Assembly (NCBI GenBank): GCA_002723015.1
Contig: PBNG01000072.1
Location: 19,788 to 29,204 of the forward strand
DNA: 9,417 nucleotides
Direction: 5' to 3'
Origin: Roseibacillus sp.
GTDB taxonomy: Bacteria > Verrucomicrobiota > Verrucomicrobiae > Verrucomicrobiales > Akkermansiaceae
Part shown: piece by piece, positions 1 through 6,323 of the stretch
Layout: every line of letters begins with the position of its first letter
Numbering within the stretch: position 1 is the first letter of the stretch
Notes under the pieces: model-generated
Databases searched by the model: none
Seen by the model: only the letters and a program-made list of their open reading frames with translations
What the model was told of the DNA's origin: nothing
Translations under genes and position numbers: made by a program

Positions 1-108
1 ATGGATGAGTCCCTTCGTAACCTCTACGTTCAGGGTAAAATATCGCAGGAGGAAGCCCTCTTCCGCTGCGAGGACAAGGTCCAAATGAAAGCCTTTTTCA
101 AGTCCTGA
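1..108 (+). CDS. PilT-family ATPase, C-terminal fragment (5' end outside window)
   Basis: The first 35 codons of the window, ending in TGA at 106-108, form an open frame whose product aligns with the C-terminus of the complete PilT-type protein next door. MDESLRNLY..GKISQEEA here matches MDESIWDKL..GIVTPQEA in the neighbour (its residues 319-336), and both end in a Lys/Phe-rich helix. The ATG at position 1 is therefore an internal methionine, not a start. In PilT/PilU hexameric ATPases this segment is part of the C-terminal helical region; the catalytic core lies outside the window. The gene and its neighbour are tandem paralogues in the same reading frame, separated by one stop and 12 bases. 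Whether this copy is the PilT or the PilU type cannot be decided from 35 residues. Confidence 0.8.
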   Translation: MDESLRNLYVQGKISQEEALFRCEDKVQMKAFFKS

Positions 109-120
109 CCTGCTCTTCCC

Positions 121-1230
121 ATGGCAAGAATTGACGCATACTTTCAATACCTGATTGAATCGGGCGGATCAGATCTGCACCTGTCGGAGGGTGCTCCGCC
201 CAAGGTTCGTATTCATGGCTCCATAACGGCTATCCCTGATCAACCCAGACTGGCCGGAGACGACTTCAAGGATTTGCTCGCAGAGATCTGCGATGCGGAA
301 GCATTTCAGAGCTACCTCAAGTCTGGCGATCTGGATTTCGCCTACGAGATGAACGAAGATTCACGGTTCCGATGCAACTACCTCCAGCAGAAGAACGGAC
401 TCGCCGCTGTTTTTCGACTGATCCCCACGGAGATTGCCTCGCTTGAGGACCTTAATATTCCAACGGTCGTGAAGGAGTTCGGTCACATGCGCTCTGGCCT
501 CGTTCTGGTGACCGGACCAACTGGTTCTGGAAAATCGACCACACTGGCAGCCTTGCTTGACTACATCAATACGAACTTCGCCAGACACATCATAACCGTA
601 GAGGAGCCAATCGAGTTCGTGCACCGGAACAAGCGCAGTATTATCACTCAGCGAGAGGTTCCGATTCAAACCCCTACTTTCGCAGACGGCCTGCGTGCTG
701 CACTCCGGGAAGATGCCGACATCGTTCTGGTCGGAGAAATGCGAGATCTTGAGACTATTTCTCTGGCACTCACCGCAGCCGAAACAGGACTTCTGGTATT
801 TGGAACCCTGCATACCAACAACGCCCGGAAGACGGTTGACCGTCTCGTGGACGTCTTTCCCGCAGACCAGCAATCACAGGTTCGCACGATGCTCGCTGCA
901 TCCCTTCGTGGCGTGGTAGCGCAGTTGCTGATGAAGCGGAGCGACAAGCCCGGCCGTTCTGCGGTCAATGAGATCATGTTTGCCACTCCGGCGGTCTCCG
1001 CGATTATCAGGGAAGGGCAGACTCAGAAACTTTACGACGTGATCATTGGTGGTAAAGCCGATGGGATGCAGTTCATGGATGAGTCGATCTGGGATAAGCT
1101 CCGGGCAGGGATAGTAACCCCGCAGGAAGCCTACATGAAGGCTATCGACAAAACCCGTTTCAAGAAGTTCCTTCCAGAAGAGCTTGCCGCTCTTGGGGAG
1201 GCTTCAGGGGAAAATCCGCTGGAGCACTAG
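121..1230 (+). CDS. pilT: Type IV pilus retraction ATPase, PilT/PilU family
   Basis: This 369-residue protein belongs to the PilT family of cytoplasmic hexameric ATPases that depolymerise type IV pili for twitching motility. The N-terminal PAS-like domain (about 1-115) contains SDLHLSEG (17-24) and the RFR..Y...G..AVFRLIP region (82-102). The RecA-like core has Walker A GPTGSGKST (132-140, Lys138), Asp box IITVEEPIEF (157-166), Walker B with DIVLVGEMRD (200-209, Glu206) and His box TAAETGLLVFGTLHTN (218-233). Length is normal for the family (about 345-380). The C-terminal retraction motif AIRNLIRE of classical PilT is AVSAIIRE here (291-298), so retraction behaviour may differ or the protein may be nearer PilU. 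The ATG at 121 is the only start after the upstream in-frame TGA and has no Shine-Dalgarno, suggesting translation coupled to the upstream paralogue. The family is certain; the PilT versus PilU label is less so. Confidence 0.93.
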   Translation: MARIDAYFQYLIESGGSDLHLSEGAPPKVRIHGSITAIPDQPRLAGDDFKDLLAEICDAEAFQSYLKSGDLDFAYEMNEDSRFRCNYLQQKNGLAAVFRLIPTEIASLEDLNIPTVVKEFGHMRSGLVLVTGPTGSGKSTTLAALLDYINTNFARHIITVEEPIEFVHRNKRSIITQREVPIQTPTFADGLRAALREDADIVLVGEMRDLETISLALTAAETGLLVFGTLHTNNARKTVDRLVDVFPADQQSQVRTMLAASLRGVVAQLLMKRSDKPGRSAVNEIMFATPAVSAIIREGQTQKLYDVIIGGKADGMQFMDESIWDKLRAGIVTPQEAYMKAIDKTRFKKFLPEELAALGEASGENPLEH

Positions 1231-1310
1231 GAGGAGCGAAATCTCGTCCCGAGGGCACTCGGTATCATGGTTCGAGACGCCAGCTGACGACTTACTCACA
1301 TTCATTCACA

Positions 1311-1334
1311 TCTCAGGTCCCTTCCTCCCTGAGA
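1311..1334 (+). other. Hairpin between pilT and the zinc-ribbon gene
   Basis: TCTCAGG (1311-1317) and CCTGAGA (1328-1334) are perfect 7-base inverted arms around a 10-base pyrimidine loop, 81 bases past the pilT stop. No T-run follows, so it is not a typical intrinsic terminator. It could still stall polymerase or protect the end of the pil transcript. The rest of the 1231-1427 gap shows no convincing promoter, although 1391-1424 is AT-richer than its surroundings. Confidence 0.25.
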
Positions 1335-1427
1335 AATATGGGCCCCGGCCTATAGGGTCTTGCTATTTGTCGTCGGCAATCGATTGTCCTGAAGCACAAT
1401 TTTTACTCTGCTATCTGAATTTCTGGG

Positions 1428-3599
1428 ATGTCCACCAGCCAAGAATTCCTTTCCTTCGTTTGCTCCAGATGCGGCGTGCAGCTACGCGTCCCGGTATCCA
1501 TGGCTGGTATCGAGGGACCTTGTCCGTCTTGCGCGGCAATCATCAAGGCGCCTGAGTCTCCTTCCCCTGACACAGCCGGCAGCGCCCCCGCTTCTCAAGC
1601 GTATACCGCGCCTCTCGCACCGCCCACGGTCTCATCCCCCGCCTACGCAGATCCTCCAGTCGCTCTAAGCGGGGGTTCCGGACCTTGCCCCGCTGAGACG
1701 AAACCTGATCGTGCTCCTGAGTCTACGGCGTCAAAGGAAAAACAGGCCCCTCCCTCCAATCGGGAACGGGTCCCATCCTTACGTGAACCCACTGACGAAT
1801 CAACTACCCTCACCTCTTCTCCCTCACCGCAGTCCCGCGCCCTCGCGCAACCTGCTGTAGTCCCACCCGCGGAGACCAACTCGGCAAAGAATATCCCTTC
1901 ACTTGGAAATTCGGATCTGGATGTTGTCCCAGGGACCAGCCAGCAGAAGCCAGAAAATCAGTCTTTCCACACGCAAACCAATACTGGGACTACTAAGCTC
2001 TCTGCAGCTTCCTCGCGAAGAGAACCCAGCGAGGCAGAAGAGACGACGGTTGATCCTCTTGTCACGCTGAAACCCGAGGCCATCAGGGCTCGCCGGCCGA
2101 AGGCAAGGGAACCTCTCCCCACCAACACCAGTCTTCCGAGTGAGCGGCGAACGCGAGCCGAAAAGAAGAAAGCATTCCCTCCTGCCGCCGGGAAATCTGG
2201 TCCGAAACCGGAACCTGCCGAGGGTATCACCTCCCAGAAGTCGGATTCGATGGACAGCTCTTCTGTGGTAGACACCCCGGAAGCAAAGCGCCCACCCAGG
2301 GCCGCAGAAAAGCCGGGAAAGCTGGAGACTGAAAGGGCCGTGAAGCTAAATGTCCATGCGTCCTCCCTTGGGGCCATGGTCAGCCACGAGCATGCTGGCA
2401 CTCTTGAAAATCGCAAGCGCTCCCATCCGAGGTGGACAGGAATGTCGTTTCTTCTGATCTTTCTGACACTCTCCGCCGTACTGGTCTATCTTGTTCTCGA
2501 TCTGACCGGCATGCTGCCACATGCTGACCGCTACCAGCAGCATTCAGGCCCCGCGCCTGCGGAGAATTCAAGTATTACGTCCGAAGTGAATGAGGGGTCA
2601 AGCTCGGCAGCTGCAGGCATTATCCAACCTGTGCCTAAGGCTCCATCGGCCGGGGTTTTCAAGATTGACCCTGCTGATCTCTTCCCGGAGTCATTCCCTG
2701 ATAATGCGGCCTCTCAATCCACCTCCGGAAAATCCGAGCCAGCTGAAGGCGCTAACCCTGTCATCGCCGGTGCCACCGACAAAAACGTGGCGCCCTCGGG
2801 AGCAGAGCTGATCCCTCCCCTGGAAGATGCTGAACCTCCCATCACGGATTCTGCGGCTACTCTTTTTGAGGAGCGTGACGTCAAGGTAACCGGAGAAGTC
2901 AGCTTGCCCCCCCTCATAGATCTCAACCCGTCACGAAATGCTCTTCCAGATCAGAGCAATCTTCCCAGCGCACCTGCCGAAACGCTTACTCTCTTTCTGG
3001 CAGCCCGCGACCTGAGTGAGCGTCGACCCTACATGACGGATTCCCGTCGGTCTGAGGCCGAGCTGGAGAGAGGGCCGCTTGCCGGGGAGCTTCCGCCCGT
3101 CACACGACAGCGTTTCCTGAAATATATCAAGGATCACTCAGAGAGCACGGACGAGCGCTTTTTTGAGGTCTCTTTTGAGCGGGAGTCCACCGCGCCTATC
3201 CTGATTCAGGTCACGGCAGACAGTTCCGGGCGCCTGAGGATCCACACGGATGCTTTCCTTGATCTCTATAACGACGAGATGGCTCGTTTTCAGGCCGTTC
3301 CCGTCAAGGGACAGCGGACCTTTCACACTCTGGCGGACGCCTACAAGCAGTGCTTCGAGGAAAAAATTCCGGGTGCTGAGGAGAAAAGCTACATCAAGCT
3401 CCGCCAACACGAACAGGTGACTGCACGGCTCCAAGCCTATTTCCAGAAAGATTCGGAAATCTCCCAGCAAATTGGTCAGTCCGAGGCTCTCCCATGGGGG
3501 CGGTCCGGCATTTGCACTGTCACCGTACGATGGAATACCGATCAAGGACGGCCCTATGTTGAGCTGGTGAGAATAGACGACCTCTCGTGGTCTCCCTGA
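1428..3599 (+). CDS. Zinc-ribbon, disordered, single-pass membrane protein of unknown function
   Basis: This is a 723-residue protein that I do not recognise as a named family. Residues 10-40 form a four-cysteine zinc ribbon (Cys12-x2-Cys15 and Cys32-x2-Cys35). Residues 41-330 are Pro/Ser/Glu/Lys-rich and predicted disordered. RKR at 329-331 precedes one hydrophobic helix (about 338-359), so by the positive-inside rule the ribbon is cytoplasmic and residues 365-723 are periplasmic. A second low-complexity linker (370-515) leads to a mixed alpha/beta domain (about 516-723) with FLAARDLSERRPYM near its start, RWNTDQGRPYVE near its end and the terminus LSWSP. From memory, similar C-terminal modules recur in uncharacterised verrucomicrobial proteins. 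The in-frame TGA at 1416-1418 makes ATG 1428 the first start; there is no Shine-Dalgarno. Lying 197 bases after pilT, it could be pilus- or envelope-related, but that is a guess. The coding call is strong because a hydrophobic helix, a ribbon and a folded end share one frame. Confidence 0.85.
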   Translation: MSTSQEFLSFVCSRCGVQLRVPVSMAGIEGPCPSCAAIIKAPESPSPDTAGSAPASQAYTAPLAPPTVSSPAYADPPVALSGGSGPCPAETKPDRAPESTASKEKQAPPSNRERVPSLREPTDESTTLTSSPSPQSRALAQPAVVPPAETNSAKNIPSLGNSDLDVVPGTSQQKPENQSFHTQTNTGTTKLSAASSRREPSEAEETTVDPLVTLKPEAIRARRPKAREPLPTNTSLPSERRTRAEKKKAFPPAAGKSGPKPEPAEGITSQKSDSMDSSSVVDTPEAKRPPRAAEKPGKLETERAVKLNVHASSLGAMVSHEHAGTLENRKRSHPRWTGMSFLLIFLTLSAVLVYLVLDLTGMLPHADRYQQHSGPAPAENSSITSEVNEGSSSAAAGIIQPVPKAPSAGVFKIDPADLFPESFPDNAASQSTSGKSEPAEGANPVIAGATDKNVAPSGAELIPPLEDAEPPITDSAATLFEERDVKVTGEVSLPPLIDLNPSRNALPDQSNLPSAPAETLTLFLAARDLSERRPYMTDSRRSEAELERGPLAGELPPVTRQRFLKYIKDHSESTDERFFEVSFERESTAPILIQVTADSSGRLRIHTDAFLDLYNDEMARFQAVPVKGQRTFHTLADAYKQCFEEKIPGAEEKSYIKLRQHEQVTARLQAYFQKDSEISQQIGQSEALPWGRSGICTVTVRWNTDQGRPYVELVRIDDLSWSP

Positions 3600-3679
3600 A
3601 GAGCCCGGGAGAATGCGATCCCGCCCAGCCCCATCCTCACATTTCGTGCAGCGAAATCCTGCCAGTCGAGTGTCAGTCC

Positions 3680-3709
3680 AAAAAGGGTTTCCAGTTTAGC
3701 AGTTAACCC
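3680..3709. terminator. Candidate bidirectional terminator between convergent genes
   Basis: On the minus strand GGGTT (3709-3705) and AACCC (3689-3685) can form a 5-base stem around a 15-base loop, followed at once by TTTTT (3684-3680). The first arm overlaps the TAA stop of the DUF1573-like gene. Read on the plus strand, the same stem is preceded by five A residues and followed by GATTTCTT, so it could also serve the zinc-ribbon gene ending at 3599. The stem is short. A second hairpin in the same gap, ATTTCG/CGAAAT (3641-3646 and 3652-3657, loop of five), has no T-run. Confidence 0.45.
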
Positions 3710-4392
3710 GATTTCTTGGGCACACGGATGACCATGAATCCCTGTGCGCTCCCGTACTTTTTGAATTCGCAGTCATTTTTAATTCTCAACAATCCGAAGG
3801 CTCGCTCTTTGACATGGATAGGGGTGACTGCAATCCGGTATTCCCAGCCGGGCTTGACTACCTCCAGGTCGTATTCGAATTGCTGACTCGTACAGGTGAT
3901 CTCAGTGACCGAGATCGGAGAGTCGTGGTCCACCGTGATCGTGAAGCTTTGAGTCTCTCCTTTCCCTTCAAGATCCCAGAAGAGAGTGGGTGGAGCGATT
4001 GAGAAAAGGTCAGGGATATCCAACTTGGTCGTCAGGACCAGTGGAGCATTTTTCCCTTCGAGAGTGATGACGATCTTCTTTTCTATCGCGCCCTTGATTG
4101 TACCGAGCTTGAAGTTACCGCGAACAACGCCTTTCTCTCCCGGCTTCCAGGTAAGCTTTCCATTTCCGCTAATCTCAGCTGAAAGACAACTGCAGGCGGC
4201 CTGATATTCCTTGATCGTAACTGGCTTTTTTCCTCCCACGGTGAACGGAAATTCAACACTGAGATGATCCTTGTCTGGTGGCAGAGTTACTGAAATCTCG
4301 TCTTTCTCGAACAGAAGCTCCCCGAACACATGAGATGGCAGTAGCAGAGCGAGACTGAGAGAAAGGGTTTTTACGGATTGCGAAATTTTCAT
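3703..4392 (-). CDS. Exported DUF1573-like (ASH/Ig-fold) protein
   Basis: This is a 229-residue protein. A signal peptide is visible: KISQSVK, a hydrophobic core (8-22) and likely cleavage after VFG (24). Residues 30-123 resemble the DUF1573 / ASPM-SPD2-Hydin beta-sandwich type: a 'FTVGGKKPVTIKE' strand region, an AACSC motif (65-69), then 'WKPGEKGVVRGNF' and 'EKKIVITL'. In the family this reads as a strand, a C-x-C or CGC turn, then a Pro-Gly-Glu turn. Residues 130-229 look like a second beta-rich repeat with Cys167 and Cys208. The role of the family is unknown; it is common in Bacteroidota, Planctomycetota and Verrucomicrobiota envelopes. It is the last gene of the sigma-factor operon, and its ATG overlaps the preceding stop as TAATG, implying coupled translation. 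The export call is firm; the family call is moderate. Confidence 0.82.
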   Translation of the reverse strand: MKISQSVKTLSLSLALLLPSHVFGELLFEKDEISVTLPPDKDHLSVEFPFTVGGKKPVTIKEYQAACSCLSAEISGNGKLTWKPGEKGVVRGNFKLGTIKGAIEKKIVITLEGKNAPLVLTTKLDIPDLFSIAPPTLFWDLEGKGETQSFTITVDHDSPISVTEITCTSQQFEYDLEVVKPGWEYRIAVTPIHVKERAFGLLRIKNDCEFKKYGSAQGFMVIRVPKKSG

Positions 4393-4883
4393 TACTTCGA
4401 TTCAAGACTGGACAGCTCTACCGTGATGATGAGGTTACCATCGCGCCATCTTGGCCCGACGAGATATACTCTTTTCCCCACCTCAAAGACACGGTCCCAT
4501 CTCAGGGTCATCTTACTTTTCTGCCAGTATTCAACATCGAGACGCAATTTCCGGGACTCCTTGATTGAGGCCTGAGGCTGGAACGTCAGCATCAGCGCTT
4601 GTGAATTACTGATCGGTTGAGCCCAACTCTTGTATCCCTTCAAGATATCCTGCTCGACCGATCCTAATTTGACGAACGTCTTGTAGGACTCCAACTTGGC
4701 GACTTTCCTTAAACTCGCCCCTTCATCTGCGCTGAGAGCAACAACACCGTTCCCGAGGGACTCTAACGATCCATTCGTCCCGAAGAGGACCCCGGTCCGC
4801 ACCTTTCCTATGACTTCCTTGCCAGGGTCCTGCGCACCCGCCAGACCAGTCAGGGAGATGAACATAAACGCCAGTATTTTCAT
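4392..4883 (-). CDS. Small exported protein of unknown function
   Basis: From ATG 4883 this is a 163-residue protein. A short signal peptide (KILAFMFISLTGLAGA, cleavage likely after AGA at residue 17) precedes a mature chain of about 146 residues with no motif I recognise. The mature part begins with Asp/Lys-rich residues, has a beta-like N-terminal section and ends in a strand-rich stretch (VEYWQKSKMTLRWDRVF, then VYLVGPRW and LIITVEL). It has no cysteine. An in-frame GTG two codons earlier (4889) is an alternative start; a GAAAGA element lies about 11 bases before the ATG and 5 before the GTG, so the choice is open. The gene sits 9-15 bases after the putative anti-sigma gene and overlaps the next gene by one base. 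Co-expression with the sigma factor suggests an envelope role, but no function can be assigned. Confidence 0.8.
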   Translation of the reverse strand: MKILAFMFISLTGLAGAQDPGKEVIGKVRTGVLFGTNGSLESLGNGVVALSADEGASLRKVAKLESYKTFVKLGSVEQDILKGYKSWAQPISNSQALMLTFQPQASIKESRKLRLDVEYWQKSKMTLRWDRVFEVGKRVYLVGPRWRDGNLIITVELSSLESK

Positions 4884-4898
4884 TCGCACGTTCGTCTT

Positions 4899-5483
4899 TC
4901 AATAAGCCCCTCTGATGTTCACATAGTACCCGTGATCACCGTCGGAAAACCCACCACCTGCCGCCAGATCGGAGTCTGAGAGAGGCGCGAGGCCCTCCAC
5001 CACTAGGAGGGTCGAGTTCGAATCACGATCAACGATCACTTCAGTGGAGACGTTTGCCAGCGGAGAGTAGACCTCTGATCCGGCCGCTGAATCGACCAGA
5101 CTCGATGCGGCATTGTCTGACTGGGCACTCTTCATCCCAAGGAGAAATGCAAAGACCACTGCAGCCGTCACGGCAGGAGCCATCCATAAGAGCCACAGCC
5201 GGTTGAACGAAGCAAAGACCCCGGGAGTCTCTTGCACCATCGGAGCTGCATCCGCCGCCTTGACGAGTTTTTCCAAGTGGGAATTAAAGTAATCAGGAAA
5301 CGGGGGGTCCACCTTCCGGGGCACGGAATCCCGGAGCTTCTCTCTGAGGAGAAGAAATCTGGCACGCTCCTCATGCAACTCAGGAGAACCGGATAAAACA
5401 GGCTCAAGCTCCTTCATTTCCTCGTCACTCAACCCGTCATCCATCCAACGGGTGAGCAATTCTTCTTTCCGGTCGTTTTTCAT
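4899..5483 (-). CDS. Probable transmembrane anti-sigma factor
   Basis: This is a 194-residue single-pass membrane protein. The N-terminal cytoplasmic part (1-94) starts MKNDRKEELLTRWMDDGLSDEE and is helical and charged, resembling the opening of anti-sigma domains, where a 'L..W.DG.L...E' pattern is common. It lacks the His-x3-Cys-x2-Cys zinc motif of ZAS-type anti-sigma factors. One hydrophobic helix (about 96-117) follows, then a 75-residue periplasmic tail ending in a Gly/Asp/Tyr-rich stretch. ATG 5483 was chosen because it overlaps the sigma-factor stop as ATGA (5480-5483); a longer frame from 5555 would run 76 bases into the sigma gene and is less likely. Position right after an ECF sigma gene, topology and overlap support the role. 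It would hold the sigma factor at the membrane until an envelope signal releases it. Function is inferred from context more than from sequence. Confidence 0.8.
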   Translation of the reverse strand: MKNDRKEELLTRWMDDGLSDEEMKELEPVLSGSPELHEERARFLLLREKLRDSVPRKVDPPFPDYFNSHLEKLVKAADAAPMVQETPGVFASFNRLWLLWMAPAVTAAVVFAFLLGMKSAQSDNAASSLVDSAAGSEVYSPLANVSTEVIVDRDSNSTLLVVEGLAPLSDSDLAAGGGFSDGDHGYYVNIRGAY

Positions 5484-6130
5484 ATGTTGATCAATAAAGT
5501 CTGCAATTTTTTCCGGGCATAAAACAGGCGGCTCATCACTGTGCCGAGGGAGCAATCCATGACATCAGCAATCTCCTTATACTCTAAACCCTGCACCTCG
5601 CGAAGCAGGATTGCCTCTCGATGCTCAGGGGATAGTTTCTCAAGAGCATTTTCGATATTTGCTCGCACTTCCTCGTTGGAAAGAGCCTCGTCGGGACGCG
5701 ATACGCGCGCGGGTGCTGCCTGGGCTCCTGCTGCTATGGACTCCCGGTCGAGCAAGTTGTCATCCAAGTCTCCCGCCACATCCATTTTCCTTTTCCGCAT
5801 CCAGTCGTACACCACATTATGGGTAATCCGATACATCCAAGTAGAGAACTGTGCACGCGCCTCAAATCTGGGCAGTGCTTTCCAGACCTTGACGAACACC
5901 TCCTGAGCGAGGTCCCAGGAGTCTGCTTCATTCTTAACCATGTTCTGAATCATCGCGTAGACGCGCCCACGGTGTCTGGTCACGAGGGTATCGAAGGCGC
6001 CGTAATCACCTTCCTTACATCGATCCACCAGTTCTGCATCGGAGCTTTCTTCAGGGCCCCCTTCACCTCCGGCATCACCCGGGACGGGCCCCTTTACCGG
6101 GTTTGACGCAGTAGCGCGGAGAAAATTCAT
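5480..6130 (-). CDS. ECF-type (sigma-70 family) RNA polymerase sigma factor
   Basis: This 216-residue protein is a group 4 (ECF, RpoE-like) sigma factor that directs RNA polymerase to a specific regulon. Region 2 (about 45-115) includes FDTLVTRHRGRVYAM, DLAQEVFVKVWKALPRFE (73-90) and FSTWMYRITHNVVYDWMRKRK (95-115), which cover the core-binding and -10-reading helices. A 42-residue acidic linker separates it from region 4 (about 158-210): LSPEHREAILLREVQGLEYKEI, then a helix-turn-helix with MDCSLGTVMSRLFYARKKL (191-209) for the -35 element. The first 30 residues are a Gly/Pro-rich tail that ECF factors do not need. ATG 6130 is the only reasonable start; AGG lies about 14 bases upstream, too far for a good ribosome site. 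It heads the four-gene operon and probably activates its own transcription, as many ECF factors do; no -35/-10 pair could be assigned with confidence. Confidence 0.95.
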   Translation of the reverse strand: MNFLRATASNPVKGPVPGDAGGEGGPEESSDAELVDRCKEGDYGAFDTLVTRHRGRVYAMIQNMVKNEADSWDLAQEVFVKVWKALPRFEARAQFSTWMYRITHNVVYDWMRKRKMDVAGDLDDNLLDRESIAAGAQAAPARVSRPDEALSNEEVRANIENALEKLSPEHREAILLREVQGLEYKEIADVMDCSLGTVMSRLFYARKKLQTLLINI

Positions 6131-6157
6131 CGAAATTGGACCTGACGCAGATTGGGG

Positions 6158-6173
6158 TCAAACGCCCGTTTGA
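6158..6173. promoter_or_regulatory. Perfect dyad upstream of the sigma-factor gene
   Basis: TCAAACG and CGTTTGA are perfect 7-base inverted arms with a 2-base spacer (CC), 27 bases before the sigma-factor ATG. The spacer is too short for an RNA hairpin with full arms, so a DNA operator is the likelier reading. On the minus strand the right arm continues into TTGACC, which resembles a -35 box but lacks a good -10 at the right distance. The regulator is unknown. Confidence 0.35.
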
Positions 6174-6214
6174 GCAAGCTGGGACAACGTAAAAACAAGG
6201 ATTCGGGAATCGAT

Positions 6215-6226
6215 AACGTCTACGTT
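6215..6226. promoter_or_regulatory. Second short dyad upstream of the sigma-factor gene
   Basis: AACGT and ACGTT are inverted arms around a 2-base spacer (CT), centred 55 bases from the centre of the dyad at 6158-6173. Another AACGT occurs at 6186-6190. On the minus strand the dyad is immediately preceded by GG of GGAAAC (6229-6224), which resembles an ECF -35 element, but no matching -10 was clear. Short dyads of this size also occur by chance, so this is a weak call. Confidence 0.2.
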
Positions 6227-6323
6227 TCCACCCTTCGCGGGAGGAGATCACGCAGAGTTCACTCGAGGGCCCGACTTTGTCCGCAGGAGGGCCCAAACCC
6301 GGCCAAAACCTGCCTTTCCTGCC

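Noticed and set aside
361..873. 170-codon minus-strand open frame inside pilT
   Set aside because: It is fully antisense to a gene with all PilT motifs and its product shows no domain pattern; it is a coding shadow.
1958..2416. 152-codon minus-strand open frame inside the zinc-ribbon gene
   Set aside because: It mirrors the Pro/Ser-rich low-complexity region, which keeps the opposite strand open; no protein features.
4899..5555. Longer 218-residue version of the anti-sigma protein
   Set aside because: It would run 76 bases into the sigma gene; the ATG overlapping the sigma stop as ATGA gives a better junction and an N-terminus like anti-sigma domains.
6133..6161. TTGACC with CAATTT at 17 bases as a sigma-gene promoter
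   Set aside because: The -10 matches only two of six positions and would place the transcript start inside the start codon.
6267..6294. Pair of GGGCCC sites (6267-6272, 6289-6294) as a cysJ terminator
   Set aside because: The arms could pair across a 16-base loop, but no T-run follows and each site is self-complementary, so the pairing is not specific.
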